From positions 79,223 to 143,222 of the forward strand of contig NZ_JAIZZK010000006.1 in assembly GCF_020443705.1 (NCBI RefSeq): a stretch of DNA of 64,000 nucleotides. Reading direction: 5' to 3'. Below the pieces are notes generated by a model. That model saw nothing but the letters and a program-made list of their open reading frames with translations. It did not search any database and was not told where the DNA came from. The translations under genes and the position numbers were made by a program. The stretch is from Clostridium algoriphilum (GTDB lineage Bacteria > Bacillota > Clostridia > Clostridiales > Clostridiaceae). This document shows, one piece after another, positions 57,487-64,000 of this stretch (the first letter of the stretch is position 1; every line of letters starts with the position of its first letter).

Positions 57487-59097
57487 ATGTATACAGGAGC
57501 AATGAGGGAGCTAATAAAGAAGGTTGAAGCCACTCGTCCCCAAAGATTAGGAGTTCAGTTTCCAAGAATGACTGCCCAAGAAAAGGATGATATACTAAAG
57601 GAAAATTATCCTGATTATAAAGATGATAAATTTAGAAATCTAAATGTTGGAGTAAACAAAGGATCAAAGGTTCCTCAGGAACTTGCAGAGCTTCTTGAAG
57701 CTAAAAGTAGACTTCAAGATTTAGACATGGACTTAACTAAATTTAATTATGATGTAGATGTATTGATAATAGGTGGTGGTGGAGCGGGTGCTTCAGCAGC
57801 CCTACAGGCAAACGAAAAAGGCGCAAAAGTAATGATAGCTACAAAATTACGTTTTGGAGATGCCAATACTATGATGGCTCAAGGCGGAATACAGGCTGCT
57901 GATAAGCCAGAAGATTCACCTGAAAAACATTACATGGATGTAATGGGTGGAGGACATTTTACCAATGTAAAAGAACTTGTTAATGCTCTTGTAACGGATG
58001 CTCCAGAATCAGTAAAATGGTTAAATGAACTTGGAGTAATGTTTGATAAAGAGGATGACGGCACAATGGTTACTACTCATGGTGGTGGAACCTCAAGAAA
58101 AAGAATGCATGCTGCTGAAGATTATACAGGAGCTGAAATCATGCGTGTACTTCGTGATGAAGTTCATAACAAACAAATTGAAGTAGTAGAATTCTCCCCT
58201 GCTGTGGAGTTATTACTTGATAAGGATGGTAAAGCTGCTGGAGCTGTTTTATATAATCTTGAAACAGAGGAATATCTAATCGCAAGAGCTAAAACTGTTA
58301 TCATAACAACTGGAGGAGCTGGTAGACTTCATTATCAGGATTTTCCAACTACAAATCATTATGGTGCAACTGCAGATGGTCTTGTATTAGGATACAGAGC
58401 TGGAGCAGAACTTATCTACGCAGATGCGGTTCAATATCATCCTACTGGCGCAGCATATCCATCACAGATATTTGGTGCACTTGTTACTGAGAAGGTTCGT
58501 AGTTTAGGAGCAACACCTCTAAATATAGATGGTGAACAATTTACTTATCACCTTGAAACTAGAGATGTTGAATCATCTGCATTCATTAGAGAATGTTATA
58601 AAAGAGGTAAAGGTATTGACACAGCTGCAGGACAAAAGGGCGTATGGCTTGATACTCCATTAATTGAAATGCTTCTTGGTGAAGGAACTATTGAGAAGAG
58701 ACTTCCAGCTATGATGAGAATGTATCAAAAATTTGGTATTGATATGCGAAAAGACCCAATAATAGTATATCCAACACTTCATTACCAAAATGGTGGACTA
58801 TTGATAGATGAAAATTGTAAAACTAAGGTAGAAAACCTATTTGTTGCTGGAGAAGTTGCAGGCGGAATTCACGGTAGAAACAGACTAATGGGTAATTCAC
58901 TATTAGATATTATCGTTTTCGGACGTAGAGCAGGAAATAGTGCTGGTAATAAGTTCAAAGAAGTTGAACTTAAAGAATTAAGCCTTGATCATGTTAAAGC
59001 ATACCATAAGAGCCTTGATGAAAATGGCATTAGTACAGATAAAATTTCGCCTATGTTATTACCTCATTACACTCATGGAAGTGAAAATGATAAATAA
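57487..59097 (+). CDS. frdA: Fumarate reductase flavoprotein subunit, soluble type
   Basis: The 536-residue protein has a charged N-terminal extension of about 90 residues, then a FAD-binding fold (VDVLIIGGGGAGASAALQAN), substrate-site motifs VQYHPTG, RECYKRG, LHYQNGG and GRNRLMGNSLLD. The covalent-FAD histidine of SdhA/FrdA (SHTVAAQGG) is Asn here (ANTMMAQGG), so FAD should be non-covalent. The C-terminal helical domain of E. coli FrdA is largely absent. It follows frdB by 50 bases. Confidence 0.88.
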   Translation: MYTGAMRELIKKVEATRPQRLGVQFPRMTAQEKDDILKENYPDYKDDKFRNLNVGVNKGSKVPQELAELLEAKSRLQDLDMDLTKFNYDVDVLIIGGGGAGASAALQANEKGAKVMIATKLRFGDANTMMAQGGIQAADKPEDSPEKHYMDVMGGGHFTNVKELVNALVTDAPESVKWLNELGVMFDKEDDGTMVTTHGGGTSRKRMHAAEDYTGAEIMRVLRDEVHNKQIEVVEFSPAVELLLDKDGKAAGAVLYNLETEEYLIARAKTVIITTGGAGRLHYQDFPTTNHYGATADGLVLGYRAGAELIYADAVQYHPTGAAYPSQIFGALVTEKVRSLGATPLNIDGEQFTYHLETRDVESSAFIRECYKRGKGIDTAAGQKGVWLDTPLIEMLLGEGTIEKRLPAMMRMYQKFGIDMRKDPIIVYPTLHYQNGGLLIDENCKTKVENLFVAGEVAGGIHGRNRLMGNSLLDIIVFGRRAGNSAGNKFKEVELKELSLDHVKAYHKSLDENGISTDKISPMLLPHYTHGSENDK

Positions 59098-59114
59098 TAT
59101 TAATGAGTTTACAT

Positions 59115-59142
59115 TTGCGATAAATAGAAATATTTATCGCAA
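59115..59142 (+). other. Hairpin between frdA and malic enzyme gene
   Basis: TTGCGATAAATA and TATTTATCGCAA form a perfect 12-bp stem capped by a GAAA loop, 18 bases after frdA. GNRA loops are stable and often protect mRNA ends. No T-run follows, so it is probably an mRNA stability or processing element rather than a terminator. Confidence 0.5.
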
Positions 59143-59218
59143 TAAAAATACATTTAATATCTTTAAAACTAACAATTATCCCTAATCAATAATTTAAAAT
59201 AATAGGAGGATGATAAGT

Positions 59219-60391
59219 ATGAATATTAAAGAAGAAGCAATGGTGTGTCACAAAGAGTGGAGAGGTAAAATTGAGGTAATATCTAGAGTTCCAGTAGCAA
59301 GTAAAAAGGATCTTTCTATAGCTTATACACCAGGTGTTGCACAACCTTGTCTTGAAATTAGTAAAAATATAGATTTATCATATGACCTTACAAGAAGAGG
59401 GAACCTAGTTGGAGTTATAACAGATGGTACTGCTGTTTTAGGACTTGGTGATATTGGACCAGAAGCTGGAATGCCAGTAATGGAAGGAAAATGTGTATTA
59501 TTTAAAGTTTTTGGAGATGTAGATGCTTTCCCTCTATGCCTTCAAACTAAAGATGTAGATGAAATAGTAAGAACAGTTAGCTTACTTCAAGGTAGTTTTG
59601 GTGGAATTAATTTAGAAGATATAAGTGGACCTAGATGTTTTGAAATCGAAAGAAAACTTAAAGCAATATGCGATATCCCAATTTTCCACGATGATCAACA
59701 TGGAACAGCTGTTGTAGTTTGTTCAGGAATAATTAATGCCTTAAAAATAGTAAAGAAAGAAATGAAGGACATTAAAGTTGTAGTTAATGGCTCTGGAGCA
59801 GCAGGTATTGCTGTAACAAAATTATTGATGAGTATGGGAGTACAATCAGCTATTCTTCTTGATAGAAAAGGTGCCATCTATGATGGACGTGAGAATTTAG
59901 GCGGAGAAAAATCTCTAATGGCTAAAGTTACTAACAAAGATAAGGTTAAGGGTCAATTAAAGGACATTATCGTTGGAGCTGACGTGTTTATAGGAGTTTC
60001 AGATGCTAATCTAGTAACTCAAGATATGGTAAGAAGCATGGCAAAAGATGCTATTATATTTGCTATGGCTAATCCAAACCCTGAAATATTACCAGATTTA
60101 GCTAAAGAAGCTGGAGCAGCAGTAGTTGGAACTGGTAGATCAGATTATCCAAATCAAATCAATAACCTTTTAGCATTCCCTGGAATATTCAGAGGAGCAT
60201 TAGATGTTAGAGCAAGTGATATTAATGATGAGATGAAGATTGCAGCAGCAAATGCTTTAGCTTCATTAGTTAGTGATGAAGATTTAACTGCAGATTACGT
60301 TATTCCATTACCATTTGACCCAAGAGTTGCAAAAGCTGTATCAGAAGCAGTTATGGAAGCTGCAAGAAAATCTGGAGTAGCTAGAATATAA
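59219..60391 (+). CDS. NAD(P)-dependent malic enzyme
   Basis: The 390-residue enzyme is of the short bacterial type with IAYTPGVAQPCLEI, DGTAVLGLGDIGPEAGMPVMEGK, metal and substrate site FHDDQHGTAVV, and dinucleotide site VVNGSGAAGIAVTK. It converts malate to pyruvate and CO2 while reducing NAD(P). ATG 59219 is nine bases after AGGAGGA (an ATG at 59210 overlaps that site). It supplies the oxidative branch of malate dismutation in this operon. Confidence 0.93.
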   Translation: MNIKEEAMVCHKEWRGKIEVISRVPVASKKDLSIAYTPGVAQPCLEISKNIDLSYDLTRRGNLVGVITDGTAVLGLGDIGPEAGMPVMEGKCVLFKVFGDVDAFPLCLQTKDVDEIVRTVSLLQGSFGGINLEDISGPRCFEIERKLKAICDIPIFHDDQHGTAVVVCSGIINALKIVKKEMKDIKVVVNGSGAAGIAVTKLLMSMGVQSAILLDRKGAIYDGRENLGGEKSLMAKVTNKDKVKGQLKDIIVGADVFIGVSDANLVTQDMVRSMAKDAIIFAMANPNPEILPDLAKEAGAAVVGTGRSDYPNQINNLLAFPGIFRGALDVRASDINDEMKIAAANALASLVSDEDLTADYVIPLPFDPRVAKAVSEAVMEAARKSGVARI

Positions 60392-60453
60392 TAAGGTAAT
60401 TCGAAAATTATGTAAGCTTTAAAAGTAAAACATTTGGAAGGAGTTGCTGGTTT

Positions 60454-61296
60454 ATGCGTAAAGTAGATGTAATAGAAATAGAAAATGCTTTAAGGGACAT
60501 GAGTATAAAGACTAATTTTTATGTGGGAGACGATGTATTAGATGCCTTTCATAAAGCCGAAAAGGAAGAAACATCTCCTGTAGGAAGAGATATTATAACT
60601 AATTTGCTTAAAAATGCTGAAATTGCAAAAACTGATCAAGTACCAATTTGTCAAGATACAGGTATGGCTGTAGTATTTGTAGAAGTAGGTCAAGAAGTTG
60701 AATTAGTTGGTGGAAACATTACAGACGCTATTAACGAAGGCGTAAGAAAAGGATATAAAGAGGGATATTTAAGAAAATCTGTTGTTGCAGATCCTTTACA
60801 CCGAAAAAATACAGGGGATAATACTCCTGCAGTAATATATTATGATATCGTACCAGGAGATAAAGTTAAATTAACTATAGCTCCAAAAGGTTTTGGTAGT
60901 GAAAACATGAGTAGATTAAAAATGCTTAAACCATCAGATGGTTTAAACGGTGTACTTGACTTTGTTGTTGAAGCCGTTTCACTTGCTGGTCCAAATCCAT
61001 GCCCACCAATAGTTGTAGGTGTTGGAATTGGGGGAACTTCTGATAAAGCAATGTATCTTGCTAAGAAAGCTTTAACAAGAAACATTGGTAGTCATAATGA
61101 AACAGAGCATTTAAAAGAAATTGAGTTAACTTTACTTGAGAAAATTAATGCACTAGGAATAGGACCTCAAGGACTAGGTGGAAATACTACAGCCCTTGCC
61201 GTTAATGTGGAAGCTTTTGCAACACATATTGCTGGATTACCAGTGGCAGTAAATATTAACTGTCATGTGGCAAGACATGCAGTAACAATTATATAG
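60454..61296 (+). CDS. fumA: Class I fumarase (fumarate hydratase) alpha subunit
   Basis: The 280-residue protein corresponds to the N-terminal half of class I Fe-S fumarases, with cysteines in PICQDTG, GPNPCPP and NINCHVARH that bind the 4Fe-4S cluster. It interconverts malate and fumarate with the beta subunit encoded next. Oxygen-labile enzymes of this type are usual in anaerobes. Tartrate dehydratase is a related alternative, but the operon context favours fumarase. Confidence 0.9.
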   Translation: MRKVDVIEIENALRDMSIKTNFYVGDDVLDAFHKAEKEETSPVGRDIITNLLKNAEIAKTDQVPICQDTGMAVVFVEVGQEVELVGGNITDAINEGVRKGYKEGYLRKSVVADPLHRKNTGDNTPAVIYYDIVPGDKVKLTIAPKGFGSENMSRLKMLKPSDGLNGVLDFVVEAVSLAGPNPCPPIVVGVGIGGTSDKAMYLAKKALTRNIGSHNETEHLKEIELTLLEKINALGIGPQGLGGNTTALAVNVEAFATHIAGLPVAVNINCHVARHAVTII

Positions 61297-61308
61297 GGAG
61301 GGGAAAAG

Positions 61309-61863
61309 ATGGAAATCAAACATATATCTACTCCTTTAACACAGGAAAAGTTGAAGGATTTGAAATCGGGAGATAGTGTCTTAATATCAGGAACTATGTA
61401 TACAGGAAGAGATGCAGCTCATGCAAGGCTTGTAGATTTAATTAATAAAGGTGAAAAATTACCTTTTGATCCTAAAGATTCCATTATATACTATGTTGGA
61501 CCTGCTCCAACTAAACCTGGTAATGTAATAGGTTCAGCTGGCCCAACTACTAGTTATAGAATGGATGATTTAACTGTTCCATTGCTTGAATTAGGCCTTA
61601 CAGGAATGATTGGAAAAGGGCTTAGAAGCAAAACTGTAGTAGATTCAATGAAGAAAAATGGCGCAATTTATTTTGCTGCAATAGGTGGAGCTGGAGCTCT
61701 TATCTCAAAATCAATAAAAGAATGCGAAATTATTGCATTTGAAGATTTGGGTCCAGAAGCTGTTAGAAAACTTACGGTAGTAGATTTTCCAGCTGTTGTT
61801 GTAATAGATAGCGAAGGTACTGATCTTTATGAAACAGAGAGAAAAAAATATCAAAAAGTATAG
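61309..61863 (+). CDS. fumB: Class I fumarase (fumarate hydratase) beta subunit
   Basis: The 184-residue protein matches the C-terminal half of class I fumarases: LISGTMYTGRDAAHARL near residue 25 and VIGSAGPTTSYRMDD, GMIGKGLRSK. It starts 12 bases after the alpha gene behind AGGGAGGGG. It closes the operon, which ends at a strong hairpin. Confidence 0.9.
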   Translation: MEIKHISTPLTQEKLKDLKSGDSVLISGTMYTGRDAAHARLVDLINKGEKLPFDPKDSIIYYVGPAPTKPGNVIGSAGPTTSYRMDDLTVPLLELGLTGMIGKGLRSKTVVDSMKKNGAIYFAAIGGAGALISKSIKECEIIAFEDLGPEAVRKLTVVDFPAVVVIDSEGTDLYETERKKYQKV

Positions 61864-61887
61864 TAATAAGATAATATGAAAAAATGT

Positions 61888-61931
61888 AAAGAAGTAAAGG
61901 TATGTGTTAAATCACATACCTTTACTTCTTT
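61888..61931. terminator. Strong terminator of the hdr-flx-frd-mae-fum operon, bidirectional
   Basis: A 19-bp perfect stem (arms 61888-61906 and 61913-61931) with a 6-base loop TTAAAT lies between the fumarase stop and the minus-strand deacetylase stop at 61972. It is one of the longest stems in the window. Confidence 0.85.
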
Positions 61932-61971
61932 GTTATTAGCATGTATAGACATAATATAATATAGCAATAAT

Positions 61972-62739
61972 TTATTTAAGTGTATTAAAAGAATATTCTT
62001 GAGATTTCAAGTATTCGATAACTTGAGGTAAGGCTTGAACGGTTGTTTCTTTGTCAGGTGCGTCATGCATTAAAATAACCACATGTTCCTTTCCTTCAGA
62101 ATACTTTTTAATATTATTTAATAGTTTGGTTACTGTAATATTGTGTCCTTCTGCATCACCGGTTAGATCATTCCAGTCAATATAATGGTACCCATAATCC
62201 TTAATTGCTTTTCTAAAAGGGCTCATAGCAGAGCCAAATGATCCACCTGGAAATCTTAATATTTTACTATTATAATCGCTACCAATTATTGACTTTAGCA
62301 CAGCATCACATTTATTAACATCCCTTATAAAGGCACCTGTATTAGAATAAATCTGATTATATTCGTGAGAATAGGTGTGATTTCCTATTGATTGTCCACT
62401 GCTTGCCTCCATTTTCACTAAATTAGGATCTACTACTGCTCTATTACCAACTATAAAAAAGGTGGCTTTAATATTATAGCTGTCTAGTATTTTTAGAATT
62501 TGTGGAGTAGTTTTAGAAGAGGGACCATCATCAAACGTAAGATAGGCTATTTTATGTCCATCTGAATTATAAACGTTTTTAGTTGAAGAATCTGTAGATG
62601 CTTCTTTAAAATTCAATTTAACTCTTTTTGAATGTAGTGGGGCATTTGGTGAAGGTTTTGAAATATAAGAGGTTAAACCTAAAAAAACAACTAAAATCAT
62701 TAAGGCTATAATAGCTCTTAATTTTGTTGTTATTATCAA
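61972..62739 (-). CDS. Polysaccharide deacetylase (NodB domain)
   Basis: The 255-residue protein starts at TTG with a membrane anchor (about residues 8-25) and a NodB domain: LTFDDGPSSKTTPQIL, IGNHTYSHEY, LRFPGGSFGS, YIDWNDLTGDAEG, VILMHD. All metal and catalytic motifs are intact. It removes acetyl groups from cell-wall or spore-cortex peptidoglycan, and is closest in layout to the deacetylase at 5632. The ribosome binding site is weak, so the start is uncertain by a few codons. Confidence 0.82.
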   Translation of the reverse strand: MIITTKLRAIIALMILVVFLGLTSYISKPSPNAPLHSKRVKLNFKEASTDSSTKNVYNSDGHKIAYLTFDDGPSSKTTPQILKILDSYNIKATFFIVGNRAVVDPNLVKMEASSGQSIGNHTYSHEYNQIYSNTGAFIRDVNKCDAVLKSIIGSDYNSKILRFPGGSFGSAMSPFRKAIKDYGYHYIDWNDLTGDAEGHNITVTKLLNNIKKYSEGKEHVVILMHDAPDKETTVQALPQVIEYLKSQEYSFNTLK

Positions 62740-63090
62740 TTTTTTGTCATTTTCGAGTTTTAATATAATACATCACTCCAATTATATTATAATTAAATTT
62801 TTTATAGAATTAGTGCATATCAGATAATAACATTACTACGGAATTTATTATTATATATATAGGATGAGTTAAGTTTAAATTATAGATGTTTCTAATAATA
62901 TTTATATGAGAGTGAGTGAGATTTATGATATTAATATTTTAATTATATTATTATTTTAATATTAAAATGCGATTTACTGAATCCGTATATTATATGGTAG
63001 TTTTATACTATAAATGAATTTTAATAAACCACATACTAGAAGTGATATAAAGTATGCGGTTTTATAGTACTCTAATACATAACTAGATTT
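62740..63090. other. AT-rich gap with tgl terminator at 63026-63062
   Basis: Read on the minus strand, AAACCGCATACT and AGTATGTGGTTT form a 12-bp stem with one G-U pair just below the tgl stop, a likely terminator. The rest is AT-rich and contains the deacetylase promoter. No gene was seen. Confidence 0.6.
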
Positions 63091-63867
63091 TTAATTGGAG
63101 GATGATGAAAGAAATTTAAAATATATATCTGCTAGAGCTTTAAAATCTAAACGTGCAGCCGAATCTATTATATAAGCGGATGTTTTTGCCTCCTTTATTC
63201 TAAATTCATTTAACTCACTAATTATTTTATCAGCATTTCCTATGCCTATACCATGTCCAAAATAGCTCCCATAACCAAGGTCTATGACATTTTCTCCTTG
63301 CCATTCGGGCTTTACTGGGTTCACATCAGGGTTATTAAAGTACCTTCTATCCCCAGGTAAATAATCATTTCGTTTTTCTAAATACCCCGCGTCCTCAAGC
63401 AGATCATCTATATAATGCCAATTCATTAAATGTATTTTGGGAAATAATTGATTAAAAAGTTTTTCAGCAAATACATTAAGTAAAGCTTGATAATAAATTA
63501 TAATTATTGCAGTAGCGCATTCCGTACTATATTTAGAACTGTTTATAGAAATATCCTCAATAGCAACACTTGGAGTAATTCCTTTTTTTAATATAAATCC
63601 ACCATTTTTACTGCGTTCCCAATAATCAACGTTACATGTTGATTTGCGAAAGGTACTAAAGGACATATCGCTTTCATTGAGTTTTTTAGCAGCAACAACA
63701 ATATTTTTTCGTACTTTTAACTCAAACTGCAACTGATCTAATGAATTGTACTCATACTGTTCCTTGCTTAAATTTAATATATTAATGGTGTCTCTCTCAA
63801 TATCATTATTTTTATACTGATTTTTAAAAAAATCAATTTCAAGAGTATTGTTAGAAATTATAATCAT
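63091..63867 (-). CDS. tgl: Spore-coat protein-glutamine gamma-glutamyltransferase Tgl
   Basis: The 258-residue protein matches Bacillus Tgl: LQFELKVRKNIVVAAKKLNE, the catalytic cysteine in ECATAIIIIYYQALL near residue 117, MNWHYIDD and GENVIDLGYGSYFGHGIGI. Tgl crosslinks spore-coat proteins through glutamine-lysine bonds late in sporulation. It starts behind AAGGAGG. The extra Ser-rich tail is short. It shows the organism is a spore former. Confidence 0.9.
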   Translation of the reverse strand: MIIISNNTLEIDFFKNQYKNNDIERDTINILNLSKEQYEYNSLDQLQFELKVRKNIVVAAKKLNESDMSFSTFRKSTCNVDYWERSKNGGFILKKGITPSVAIEDISINSSKYSTECATAIIIIYYQALLNVFAEKLFNQLFPKIHLMNWHYIDDLLEDAGYLEKRNDYLPGDRRYFNNPDVNPVKPEWQGENVIDLGYGSYFGHGIGIGNADKIISELNEFRIKEAKTSAYIIDSAARLDFKALADIYFKFLSSSSN

Positions 63868-64000
63868 TTACTGACCTCCTTATATAGAGTGATAGTGTTA
63901 ACACTATCTTTGTTTTATTTATTTGAATCCTTGCATTAGCAAGGGTTTAAGCTACTTTTATAATAAAAAAAACAATGACCCCCTCTATTTGTTATAATTG
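63868..64000. promoter_or_regulatory. tgl upstream region with palindrome
   Basis: GATAGTGTTAACACTATC (63891-63908) is a perfect 18-bp palindrome 24 bases above the tgl start. AATCCTTGC (63926-63934) pairs with GCAAGGGTT (63939-63947, one G-T pair) around ATTA. One may be an operator and the other a terminator of a gene beyond the window; neither role is proven. Confidence 0.4.

Noticed and set aside
57487..59097. L-aspartate oxidase NadB
   Set aside because: The Asn in ANTMMAQGG is shared with NadB, but neighbours are FrdB, malic enzyme and fumarase and no nadA/nadC genes are near.

Overview
The window is low-GC, densely coded DNA with strong AGGAGG-type ribosome binding sites, ATG/TTG/GTG starts and many hairpin terminators. 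Gene content (split homocitrate synthase, nifI genes between nifH and nifD, spore transglutaminase, FeoA-FeoA-FeoB, strictly anaerobic Fe-S enzymes) points to a spore-forming, nitrogen-fixing Clostridium sensu stricto. The species cannot be fixed from the sequence. No rRNA, tRNA, CRISPR array, prophage or intact insertion sequence was seen.

Layout. 1-6540: the end of a hydrogenase-maturation locus (hypB tail and a maturation protease), an LrgA/LrgB pair, several small or hypothetical proteins (one collagen-like) and a polysaccharide deacetylase. 6656-7190: the decayed remains of a MacA-MacB export system. 7338-10766: a ferrous-iron uptake locus (two FeoA, FeoB, a DUF2325 protein, a FeoC-like regulator) with two Fur-box-like sites. 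11048-14375: an ABC-2 exporter with its TetR repressor and two TetR-type operators. 14577-16786: a YoaK-like membrane protein, an iron-sulfur flavoprotein and a pentapeptide-repeat protein.

16814-42398 is the metal and nitrogen-fixation core. It starts with an excisionase-type HTH regulator fused to a periplasmic-binding-protein-like domain, followed by modABC. A complete vanadium-nitrogenase cluster comes next: vnfH, nifI1, nifI2, vnfD, vnfG, vnfK, vnfE, vnfN, nifB, nifV-omega and nifV-alpha. It is followed by a BtuCD/FecCD-type metal importer with two lipoprotein receptors, a GNAT acetyltransferase and an AnfO-DUF1858 fusion. A second copy of the HTH-PBP regulator follows, after a DUF2325 coiled-coil protein, and then a DUF3231 protein. 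The parts form a plausible unit: molybdenum is sensed and imported, the alternative V enzyme is made, its cofactor is built by NifB, VnfEN and homocitrate, and activity is switched by the NifI PII proteins.

42655-48495 holds unrelated genes: a diiron metallo-beta-lactamase-fold protein, a MATE exporter with an attenuator-like leader, a VWA/MoxR pair, and a ferric-reductase-like membrane protein behind a near-perfect Fur box.

48791-61931 is the most striking region. A LysR gene diverges from one long operon, hdrB-hdrC-hdrA-flxD-flxC-flxB-flxA-frdB-frdA-mae-fumA-fumB. It joins a complete HdrABC-FlxABCD flavin-based electron-bifurcation module to a soluble fumarate reductase, malic enzyme and class I fumarase. 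The inferred job is malate/fumarate fermentation in which NADH-driven fumarate reduction also yields reduced ferredoxin. Its promoter region carries four Rex-like operators arranged as a duplicated pair. The window ends with a second polysaccharide deacetylase and the spore-coat transglutaminase tgl.
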